36,844 nucleotides of DNA from CAKXIK01 sp050947015 (GTDB taxonomy: Bacteria > Bacillota > Clostridia > Oscillospirales > Acutalibacteraceae), in NCBI GenBank assembly GCA_050947015.1, contig JBMNVT010000021.1:1-36844 (forward strand). The letters run 5' to 3'. The notes beneath the pieces were generated by a model. The model did no database searches and was not told the DNA's origin. It worked only from the letters and a program-made list of their open reading frames with translations. Shown piece after piece: positions 1-5,651 of the stretch (position 1 is the first letter of the stretch; every line of letters begins with the position of its first letter). The translations under genes were made by a program, and so were the position numbers.

Positions 1-1
1 C

Positions 2-244
2 AGCCATCGGAAAGACAATGAATACTTCTACGCTTCACACAAGTTTTATTCCTTCGAGGATTTTGCCAGACAGCTCGCTGTCTGGCAAAGGCATTACAAC
101 AATTTTCCCATGCGTCCTCTCAACTGGTGTGGCTTTGCAAAATTTTTAGACCGTTTTTTTTGCATTAGACCGAAAGAATCCGTAAGATTCCGAAAAAAAA
201 CGAGAAAACCAGAAGTTTGCTTGAAACATTATGCAAAAATTTGA
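2..244 (+). CDS. IS transposase, C-terminal fragment (runs in from left edge)
   Basis: An open frame enters from the left edge and ends at TGA 242-244 after 80 codons. It reads SHRKDNEYFYASHKFYSF, then a stretch containing WQRHYNNFPMRPLNW. This is the typical C-terminal end of the DDE integrase core of IS481/IS3-like transposases, and the final Glu of the DDE triad normally lies just before the SHRKD segment, outside the window. The tail after PLNW is basic and Phe-rich. Whether the element is intact cannot be judged, because only the end is present and no terminal inverted repeat was identified. It lies immediately beyond the coat-protein end of a prophage remnant, so an IS insertion or IS-mediated deletion may have removed the rest of the prophage (inference). 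Confidence 0.7.
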   Translation, partial: SHRKDNEYFYASHKFYSFEDFARQLAVWQRHYNNFPMRPLNWCGFAKFLDRFFCIRPKESVRFRKKTRKPEVCLKHYAKI

Positions 245-356
245 AATCGTTTGAAAAGTCATGCAACACAAATATTAGATGCTTTTTGTTCTGCATTGGA
301 TTTTCTGTGCTTGACCGATTTTTATGCTTGCAGCATATACCATTGTTTAAAAGATT

Positions 357-389
357 AACCCGCCTTTAAAGACAAATTAAAGGCGGGTT
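357..389 (-). terminator. Terminator-like hairpin after the coat protein gene
   Basis: AACCCGCCTTTAA at 357-369 pairs perfectly with TTAAAGGCGGGTT at 377-389, giving a 13-bp stem and a 7-nt loop. On the minus strand it follows the coat gene stop by 12 nt and is followed by a short T-rich tract (TCTTTT). It would end the leftward prophage transcript. Confidence 0.7.
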
Positions 390-401
390 AAATGCTGTTT
401 G

Positions 402-1271
402 TCAGGTTGTGGCCTGATAGTAGATTGCCATCTTCTTGTTATCGAGCACAAATGCATCATAGCAAATGCGCCCTTCTACAAGGGAACCGCTAATTCCGGG
501 CGGGTCTTGATGAATTTTGTAATCATCCAGTTTGACCGGTGCGACGGTAGCGCAAGGATGCGCAAGCATGAACCCGAACTTCTGCGGCAATCTGGAAGCA
601 GGCACCTTAATGACGTTTGCACCATCCAGATTTGAGATTACACCGCGTAAGCGCATATCGTTACCGATATCAGTATTCATTGTAATATCGCTGCACTGCT
701 TCATTAGAAGGTATATTGCTGGAGTGACTATCAAAACCCTCTGCGTTTCAGGAACCTCCGCGGTATCCAGTGCAGCAGAAGCTTTCAAGATTTCCTCATA
801 AATATTTGCTTTAGTCAAGGCAACTGCCGTTGGCTTGGTTCCTGCTCCGGTGCACATTTTTCCATAGACGTAAGTATCTACTTCCGGAATCACAATTTCT
901 CTTTGCTGACGAGCTAAAGCAGATGCTGCAGTAAGCTGCTGCGCTGTTTCGTCCTGGTCAAGTTTATCGATTGCAAAAGTAAAGCTGCGATCTTTGCTGA
1001 GGGTAAATTCTTCGTTCGTTGCAGACAATGCAGCAACAGCACCGTAGCGGCTCCAAACAACGGTTCCGGCATCGCCGTCAGTTACTCCAACGTTTTCCCC
1101 GTTGCGGTCGTAATCGTTCATTGATGCAGTTGTTATTTTATACACTTTCACAGTGTGCGCGCCGGTCCAATCAAAATCATTATTTGTGAGCAAGCTTTTT
1201 TTGCTTTCCGCTTTGAATTGTTCGTCCGTATAGGGTGCGAACTTGGTAGATAAGTTAATAGTAACAGACAA
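402..1271 (-). CDS. Phage major capsid (coat) protein
   Basis: A 289-residue protein with the composition and layout of P22-type coat proteins found in Firmicutes prophages. It has an N-terminal segment with repeated Asp/Thr/Val turns, a central helix-rich part with ALARQQREIVIPEVDTYVY, and a C-terminal segment (AHPCATVAPVKLDDYKIHQ) ending in short beta strands. In this class the protein forms the HK97-fold shell of the procapsid with a scaffolding protein, and the gene directly upstream is one. Translation probably starts at TTG 1271, 5 nt after the scaffold stop, with GGAG about 9 nt upstream. The frame is intact over the expected length. No portal, terminase or protease gene is nearby, so it cannot form a complete phage from this locus. 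Assignment rests on recognition and gene order, not on a search. Confidence 0.75.
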   Translation of the reverse strand: MSVTINLSTKFAPYTDEQFKAESKKSLLTNNDFDWTGAHTVKVYKITTASMNDYDRNGENVGVTDGDAGTVVWSRYGAVAALSATNEEFTLSKDRSFTFAIDKLDQDETAQQLTAASALARQQREIVIPEVDTYVYGKMCTGAGTKPTAVALTKANIYEEILKASAALDTAEVPETQRVLIVTPAIYLLMKQCSDITMNTDIGNDMRLRGVISNLDGANVIKVPASRLPQKFGFMLAHPCATVAPVKLDDYKIHQDPPGISGSLVEGRICYDAFVLDNKKMAIYYQATT

Positions 1272-1276
1272 TAGAA

Positions 1277-1768
1277 TCAGCTCCGTTCAAAATTCGGTTT
1301 GAACGCTTCGGAAAGATCATTATTTTCGATTGGAGATGAACCGTGATCCTGTCCCCACGCTTGAGGTTCATTTAATATTTGCGGGAATGTGGTAACAAGG
1401 CGTTTGACATTTCTTTGAAATTCCTTTGAATCTATGGTATCGAAGTATTCCAGAAGAATGTCAGGGTAGTGAGTCTTTGCAATAAACTGTTTGCACTCCA
1501 ACAGGTTTTCACGGTCTGAAATATTCTTCTCCCGCTCATCCAGTTCAGATAAGCGCGTTATCTCCAAGTTAGAACGATCTCTTTTTAATCTTTCCGAAAC
1601 AATTCTGTTTACATCTTCCTGCGTAAAGGTTCTTTCTTTGCCGTCGGCCGTCCCGTTATCCTCCGGTTGAGTGTTTACCTCCGGCGTGGCAATTGAGGGA
1701 TTCTGTGCAGCGCTCTGATCAGCGGGCTGCTGTTCCTGCGCTGCGGTTGTGGTTTTGTTTTCTTCCAT
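1277..1768 (-). CDS. Phage scaffolding protein (DUF4355-like)
   Basis: A 163-residue acidic, Gln-rich protein. The N-terminal third is low complexity (Gln/Ala/Thr/Glu). Next come the TFTQEDVNRIVSERLKRDR motif and a predicted coiled coil (LSELDEREKNISDRENLL), which are hallmarks of the DUF4355 scaffold family. The C terminus carries a helical tail of the kind that contacts coat protein. Scaffolds of this type guide coat assembly and are lost on maturation. It starts at ATG 1768 and its stop is 5 nt from the coat start, so the two are probably translationally coupled. The pair scaffold–coat is the usual late-gene order. Confidence 0.75.
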   Translation of the reverse strand: MEENKTTTAAQEQQPADQSAAQNPSIATPEVNTQPEDNGTADGKERTFTQEDVNRIVSERLKRDRSNLEITRLSELDEREKNISDRENLLECKQFIAKTHYPDILLEYFDTIDSKEFQRNVKRLVTTFPQILNEPQAWGQDHGSSPIENNDLSEAFKPNFERS

Positions 1769-1818
1769 GATTAGTTACCTCCGTTTTACGTCCTGAGTGG
1801 ACTATTTATAAAAACGGC

Positions 1819-2139
1819 TCAGCCGTTTTTATTACGCTTTTTTTGTGGTCTCAATGAAACTCCTGCTCGGCATAAAATTGCCCGAACCGACGCTTCACAC
1901 AGCGAGTATTCGTAGGCGAGCTGCTTGAGTGTTTTTCCGGATTGATATGCTTTAACAAGGCCTTTGTTGCGATCTGGCACTATGTAAGAATCCAGCTTTG
2001 GAATATACATATAATTTCCGCCGAGTTTCCGCATAATCTTTACCATATTTTCCATTCCTACAATATCGGAAATCGTTTTGCATTCTTGGTTGATCTCTGA
2101 ATAGATTCGTTCCAAATCAATGTTTTCACGACCGTTCAT
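1819..2139 (-). CDS. Mor-family transcription activator
   Basis: A 106-residue protein with the two parts of the Mu Mor/C family. An N-terminal dimerisation part has helices around residues 8-40 followed by the LGGNYMYIP beta element. A C-terminal helix-turn-helix follows (GKTLKQLAYEYSLCEASV, residues about 69-88). Mor proteins bind promoters of middle or late phage genes and recruit RNA polymerase. The start ATG overlaps the stop of the upstream gene by 4 nt (ATGA), showing one operon. The scaffold gene begins 50 nt downstream. It probably activates expression of the head genes, but no target site was identified. Confidence 0.7.
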   Translation of the reverse strand: MNGRENIDLERIYSEINQECKTISDIVGMENMVKIMRKLGGNYMYIPKLDSYIVPDRNKGLVKAYQSGKTLKQLAYEYSLCEASVRAILCRAGVSLRPQKKRNKNG

Positions 2140-2627
2140 TGATGCTTAGCCTCCTTATTGCTGTCTTTTGCTGTATTCAAAATGTTTAGAATTTGAACAG
2201 CGGTCAAATGATATTTAATTGAAAGCTGTTTGCAGGACATTCCCGCGTTCCTATCTGAAACAATTCGGCGGTTTCTTGCTCTTCTGGAAATCGCTTCGAA
2301 ATACGGAAGATAAATGCCATTTCCGCCGAACCTTTTCACTATCCATGCGCGTCGGTCAGCGGTGTTCCTCTGGTTCTCTGTCGTTCTTGCCATGAATTCG
2401 AAGTATTCCGCATGCCTTGCAGCGTCGAGCCTGTCCCAATACTTTTTCTGTGCTTCCTCCGGCAAGCTTTCAAGCGCAATTTGCAGCTTTTGACCGCCCG
2501 CGATTCCACCCCGGTTCCCGTCGTTCACATATTGTGAATCATATTTTTCTTGTTGTGCAGCCTTTCTAACGGCTCTTTCTTTGATTCTGAGAAGTTCGGA
2601 AGCCTCACGGACGGACAGCCATTTCAA
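2136..2627 (-). CDS. Mu-type winged-helix DNA-binding domain fused to a Mor-like domain
   Basis: From TTG 2627 the product is 163 residues. The N terminus (KWLSVREASELLRIKERAV) is the winged helix shared by the Mu repressor and MuA transposase N termini. The C-terminal half carries a second Mor-like unit (RFGGNGIYLP, then a helix-turn-helix around GMSCKQLSIKYHLTAVQI). The frame extends upstream to 2663, but that would overlap the previous gene. TTG 2627 has an AAAGGGGTGA ribosome-binding site and begins 5 nt after that gene's stop. The downstream neighbour is a stand-alone Mor protein sharing the GG-x-x-YIP and HTH elements, so the two look like paralogues. A fusion of Mu enhancer-type recognition and Mor is unusual to me. 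Function as a regulator is inferred. Confidence 0.6.
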   Translation of the reverse strand: MKWLSVREASELLRIKERAVRKAAQQEKYDSQYVNDGNRGGIAGGQKLQIALESLPEEAQKKYWDRLDAARHAEYFEFMARTTENQRNTADRRAWIVKRFGGNGIYLPYFEAISRRARNRRIVSDRNAGMSCKQLSIKYHLTAVQILNILNTAKDSNKEAKHQ

Positions 2628-2632
2628 AAATA

Positions 2633-2836
2633 TCACCCCTTTGTTTTCCCTGTTAGAAGCCATTCCTCGTTTACGTCAAAAACAATGCTTATCAATCGTA
2701 TTATTGTTTTTGATGGTTGATATTTTCCGTGCTCGATTCCGGAAATATGCGGACGCGACACACAAATCATAGAACTGAACTCCTGTTGAGTAAGTTTGTT
2801 TTTCTTCCGAATTTCCTTGATTCGTTCCCCAACCAT
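2633..2836 (-). CDS. Cro-like XRE-family repressor of the prophage
   Basis: A 67-residue protein that is essentially one HTH_XRE domain (VGERIKEIRKKNKLTQQEF, then SRPHISGIEHGKYQPS). The open frame extends to 2914, but ATG 2834-2836 is chosen because GGGGG lies about 8 nt upstream and the XRE domain begins right after it. It faces away from the larger repressor at 2971-3558. The two share GERIKE.R...LTQ and SG.E.GK..P motifs, so they probably arose by duplication and read the same operators. As the first gene of the leftward operon it fits the Cro role. Confidence 0.75.
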   Translation of the reverse strand: MVGERIKEIRKKNKLTQQEFSSMICVSRPHISGIEHGKYQPSKTIIRLISIVFDVNEEWLLTGKTKG

Positions 2837-2848
2837 TAAAATACCCCC

Positions 2849-2861
2849 TTGCGTATACTCA
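2849..2861. promoter_or_regulatory. Prophage operator O1
   Basis: TTGCGTATACTCA, one mismatch from the palindrome TGAGTATACTCA. It overlaps the –35 box of the rightward repressor promoter. Confidence 0.65.
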
Positions 2862-2877
2862 ATGGTAAATGTATAAT
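2849..2877 (+). promoter_or_regulatory. Rightward promoter for the CI-like repressor
   Basis: TTGCGT (2849-2854), a 17-nt spacer and TATAAT (2872-2877) point toward the repressor gene at 2971. The predicted start is near 2884. Operator O1 covers the –35 region. Confidence 0.6.
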
Positions 2878-2893
2878 ATATTACAATAAATAC

Positions 2894-2922
2894 ATTATAG
2901 TTGAGTATACTCACTATGTCAA
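2894..2922 (-). promoter_or_regulatory. Leftward early promoter of the prophage operon
   Basis: On the minus strand TTGACA (2922-2917), exactly 17 nt, then TATAAT (2899-2894): a full-consensus vegetative promoter. The predicted start is near 2887. The perfect operator O2 lies inside the spacer, so a bound repressor would block it directly. Confidence 0.75.
2901..2913. promoter_or_regulatory. Prophage operator O2 (perfect palindrome)
   Basis: TTGAGTATACTCA contains the perfect 12-bp palindrome TGAGTATACTCA. It sits between the –35 and –10 boxes of the leftward promoter. Confidence 0.75.
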
Positions 2923-2940
2923 GGGATTTTTTTAATTTTG

Positions 2941-2953
2941 TTGAGTAGACTCA
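2941..2953. promoter_or_regulatory. Prophage operator O3
   Basis: TTGAGTAGACTCA, one mismatch from the same palindrome. It lies in the repressor gene's leader, 18 nt before its ATG. Confidence 0.65.
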
Positions 2954-2970
2954 TTTTTTTGGAGGGAATT

Positions 2971-3558
2971 ATGAAAAATATCGGAGAGCGGATTAAAGAA
3001 GTCAGGGCGTATAATCATCTTACGCAAAAGGCAATGGCTCAAGAAATCTTTGTTTCGGCATCTTACATGAGTAAGATTGAATCTGGAAAAGAAATGCCAA
3101 CCTCCATGCTATTAAAATTGATTTCTCTTCAATACAATGTTTCCTATGAGTGGTTAGTCAAGGGAACTGGGAGTATGGATGCAAAAGATGGATATGATTT
3201 TTTTGAAAGAAACAATGCGTTTTCCCTTCGTGAAGGTAGCATTGATATAATTGAAAAGATAGCTTCTACATTAAAGGAACCAACAGCTAAAAAGTTCGAC
3301 CCTCAACTGTATTTCATTATTTCTCAACTATTTAATATGTTTGAATTGTTTGAAGATGAAAATGAAAAAACTGTAATTATGGCTTTGATGGCAGATTCCA
3401 TAACTGCGTATTATGAAATGTTTCACAACATTCAGAGTATAAGAACGGTTGGAAAAGAATATATTGCATCAGTTTCGAAAGAAGTGAGAGATTGCAAGGA
3501 CGCAGAGAACGGTTTAATTGATTCAGTTTTTGATTTATATATCGAAAAGATGAAATAA
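2971..3558 (+). CDS. CI-like XRE-family prophage repressor
   Basis: A 195-residue protein with an N-terminal HTH_XRE domain (IGERIKEVRAYNHLTQKAM, residues about 4-70). It is followed by a roughly 120-residue largely helical C-terminal region with no recognisable LexA/CI peptidase Ser-Lys dyad, so induction by RecA-stimulated self-cleavage is unlikely from the sequence. ATG 2971 is chosen over the longer frame from 2938 because GGAGGG lies 4 nt upstream and the domain starts there. It is divergent from the Cro-like gene and shares three operators with it. It probably maintains silence of the leftward prophage genes. Confidence 0.75.
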   Translation: MKNIGERIKEVRAYNHLTQKAMAQEIFVSASYMSKIESGKEMPTSMLLKLISLQYNVSYEWLVKGTGSMDAKDGYDFFERNNAFSLREGSIDIIEKIASTLKEPTAKKFDPQLYFIISQLFNMFELFEDENEKTVIMALMADSITAYYEMFHNIQSIRTVGKEYIASVSKEVRDCKDAENGLIDSVFDLYIEKMK

Positions 3559-3613
3559 TATACATATATTAGAATATTGTTTCATTATGCTGTTTGAACG
3601 TTTTTTACAAGTC

Positions 3614-3706
3614 AGTTCCTCAATATTTCCCATGTTAAAATAAAAGAAAGTCTAAGAAATCGCATTCTATCGCGGTTTCTTAGACTTTCTTTGTAGTTCC
3701 TCAATA
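3614..3706. repeat. Inverted repeat flanked by 12-nt direct repeats
   Basis: AAAGAAAGTCTAAGAAA (3643-3659) pairs perfectly with TTTCTTAGACTTTCTTT (3676-3692), a 17-bp stem with a 16-nt loop. AGTTCCTCAATA occurs at 3614-3625 and again at 3695-3706, flanking the hairpin. It may act as a terminator for the repressor gene, or be a small transposable-element remnant or recombination site. Confidence 0.6.
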
Positions 3707-3951
3707 CATTCAAAAACGTCTGTTTTTATGAAAATCGGTTCATTTTGCAGAATTTCAAAAAGCCTTAAAAATGGCTTTACGGCGCGTTTTTTCGTGGTTT
3801 GCTGAAAATGTGCCGGTTCCTTTGTTTTGGTTCATTCATCCTGCAAAATCACAACTGGATCTCTCCCAAAGCTGTCCTATTTTCTTTCCCTAATGTGTAA
3901 CACATCATTGACAAACCTACAATGTTTATTTTCCGTTTTTTTAAAAAAGAC

Positions 3952-3980
3952 TTGCTTTTTAACAAAGATTCTGCTAAAAT
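3952..3980 (+). promoter_or_regulatory. rpmB promoter
   Basis: TTGCTT (3952-3957), a 17-nt spacer and TAAAAT (3975-3980) preceded by TG at 3972-3973 (extended –10). It lies 45 nt upstream of the rpmB start codon. Confidence 0.7.
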
Positions 3981-4024
3981 AACACTGTTAATCTATAGCG
4001 GTAAACAAAAGGAGGTGCAGTCAC

Positions 4025-4213
4025 ATGGCAAAATGCGATTTTTGCGGAAAAGATCTTGCTTTCGGCATTCGCGTGTCCCACTCCCATCGTCGTTCCAATC
4101 GTACTTGGAAGCCGAACATTAAGCGCGTCAAAGCGATCGTAAACGGTTCTCCGAAGCGTGTTTACGCCTGCACCCGTTGCTTGCGTTCGGGTAAGGTTAC
4201 CCGCGCGCTCTGA
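4025..4213 (+). CDS. rpmB: 50S ribosomal protein L28
   Basis: A 62-residue basic protein beginning MAKCDFCGKDLAFGIRVSHS and ending RSGKVTRAL. This is the normal length and the standard L28 pattern. CDFC at residues 4-7 and CTRC at residues 50-53 are the two CxxC pairs of the zinc-binding (C+) form. It is part of the large ribosomal subunit. ATG 4025 is preceded by a strong AAGGAGGTG site. It is transcribed alone from its own promoter and ends at a strong intrinsic terminator 17 nt after the stop. The CxxC form matters because many bacteria also carry a zinc-free L28 for zinc limitation; only the C+ copy is seen here. Confidence 0.97.
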   Translation: MAKCDFCGKDLAFGIRVSHSHRRSNRTWKPNIKRVKAIVNGSPKRVYACTRCLRSGKVTRAL

Positions 4214-4230
4214 TCCTTCAGAAGGATTTT

Positions 4231-4269
4231 CAGGAGCTGACAGCCTTTCGGATGTCAGCTCCTGTTTTT
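4231..4269 (+). terminator. rpmB intrinsic terminator
   Basis: CAGGAGCTGACA (4231-4242) pairs with TGTCAGCTCCTG (4253-4264), followed directly by TTTTT. Confidence 0.9.
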
Positions 4270-4298
4270 ATTTGTACAACAGACGCAAAGCAGATACG

Positions 4299-4340
4299 TA
4301 AAAAGGCAGAATTCTTTGTTGAAAAAGAATTCTGCCTTTT
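4299..4340 (-). terminator. Terminator of the hrcA–grpE–dnaK–dnaJ operon
   Basis: AAAAGGCAGAATTCTTT (4301-4317) pairs perfectly with AAAGAATTCTGCCTTTT (4324-4340). On the minus strand it follows the dnaJ stop by about 50 nt and ends in a T tract. The A-rich and T-rich flanks suggest it works in both directions. Confidence 0.85.
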
Positions 4341-4388
4341 GTTTCATATGGATGAAGTTTGCCGACCGAACCAAACTTACAAAACGGA

Positions 4389-5537
4389 CTAATTACCACC
4401 AAATAAATCCTTGATCGTATTAAAAAATCCCTTTCGCTTCTGATAATTCTTCTCGGAACTGAGCGAATCCAGATCCCGCAGACATTTCTTTTGCTCTTCG
4501 GAAAGGTTTTTCGGCACCTCAACCGTCACCCGAACATATTGGTCGCCGCGCGAGCGGCCGTTGACCGCGGTAATTCCTTTTCCCTTCAGCTTAAAGATAT
4601 CGCCGGGCTGTGTACCTTCGTGCAAATTGTAGCTGACCTTTCCGTCAAGCGTCGGCACAACCACCTCAGCGCCCAGCGCCGCCTGCGAAAACGTAACCGG
4701 CATTTCGCACCAAACATCGTTGCCCCGCCGCTCAAAAATGGGATGCGGGCGCACGGAAACCTCAACGATCAAATTGCCGGACGGACCTCCGTTTGTTCCG
4801 GCATTACCGCGACCGCTGACATTCATCATCTGGCCGTCTGCAATACCGGCCGGGATTTCAACCTCAACACGGCGCTGGCGGCGAATATGACCGGTACCGG
4901 AGCAGGTGTGGCACGGAGAATCGATAATCTTGCCCGTTCCGCGGCACTTGTCGCAAACGCCCTGCGTTTGCACCATACCAAACGGAGTGCGCTGCTTGAC
5001 AACAACCTGCCCTGTACCGTTGCAATTCGGGCAGGTCTTCGGCGTGGTACCCTGTGCCGCACCGGAGCCATGGCAATCCGTACAGGTGTCAATACAGCTG
5101 TAAGACACCGTTTTTTTGCACCCTTTGGCAGCCTCTTCAAAAGAAAGCGTCACCTGAACCTGTGTATCACTGCCGCGGCGGGGGGCGTTTGCCTGTACAC
5201 GCTGACCACCGAACCCACCAAAACCGCCGAACCCGCCAAAAATACTGCCAAAAATATCATCAATATCAATATTTCCGGCATATCCTCCTGCTCCGGCACC
5301 AAAGTTCGGGTCCACTCCCGCATGACCGTACTGATCATAACGCGCACGCTTTTCCTTGTCCGAAAGCACTTCGTACGCTTCATTGACTTCTTTGAACTTC
5401 TGTTCGGCTTCCTTATCGCCGGGATTGAGATCCGGGTGATATTTTTTTGCCAACCGGCGGTAAGCCTTTTTGATCTCATCATCTGAGGCATTTTTGGGAA
5501 CGCCCATTACCTCATAAAAATCTCGCTTGTCAGCCAT
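4389..5537 (-). CDS. dnaJ: Chaperone protein DnaJ (Hsp40)
   Basis: A full-length 382-residue type I Hsp40. It has an N-terminal J domain with HPD at residues 34-36, which stimulates DnaK ATPase. A Gly/Phe-rich linker (GFGGFGGFGG) follows, then four CxxCxGxG zinc repeats at about residues 147-210, and the C-terminal substrate-binding barrels. It delivers unfolded clients to DnaK. GGGAG lies about 9 nt before ATG 5537. It is the last gene of the CIRCE-controlled operon, 114 nt after dnaK. That gap holds a strong hairpin without a T tract. Confidence 0.98.
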   Translation of the reverse strand: MADKRDFYEVMGVPKNASDDEIKKAYRRLAKKYHPDLNPGDKEAEQKFKEVNEAYEVLSDKEKRARYDQYGHAGVDPNFGAGAGGYAGNIDIDDIFGSIFGGFGGFGGFGGQRVQANAPRRGSDTQVQVTLSFEEAAKGCKKTVSYSCIDTCTDCHGSGAAQGTTPKTCPNCNGTGQVVVKQRTPFGMVQTQGVCDKCRGTGKIIDSPCHTCSGTGHIRRQRRVEVEIPAGIADGQMMNVSGRGNAGTNGGPSGNLIVEVSVRPHPIFERRGNDVWCEMPVTFSQAALGAEVVVPTLDGKVSYNLHEGTQPGDIFKLKGKGITAVNGRSRGDQYVRVTVEVPKNLSEEQKKCLRDLDSLSSEKNYQKRKGFFNTIKDLFGGN

Positions 5538-5592
5538 TCGGAATCACTCCCAAAACAAAATTGCCTCAATTCCATCTGCAAACAGGGAAATT

Positions 5593-5627
5593 CGCTGCAG
5601 TTCTGTGCCTTGCACAAAACTGCAACG
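5593..5627 (-). other. Strong intercistronic hairpin between dnaK and dnaJ
   Basis: Arms at 5593-5608 and 5612-5627 form a 16-bp stem on the minus-strand transcript (two G·U pairs) with a 3-nt loop. No T run follows, so it is better read as an mRNA processing or stability element than as a terminator. Confidence 0.6.
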
Positions 5628-5651
5628 AACCCGTTACGTTTGAAAGTGTGC

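Larger units (their letters stand above)
3559..4024. other. Gene-free interval between prophage remnant and rpmB
   Basis: 466 nt with no credible coding frame. It contains a long inverted repeat flanked by a 12-nt direct repeat (3614-3706), a small AAGCC/GGCTT hairpin near 3768-3785, and the rpmB promoter near 3950-3980. It probably contains the prophage–chromosome junction, but no attachment site can be fixed. Confidence 0.5.

Noticed and set aside
3922..4122. 66-codon frame overlapping the rpmB promoter and start
   Set aside because: It begins upstream of the promoter –10 and overlaps rpmB in another frame, with no ribosome-binding site.
4491..5486. 331-codon rightward frame opposite dnaJ
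   Set aside because: Shadow of dnaJ; the minus strand has J domain, zinc repeats and normal start.
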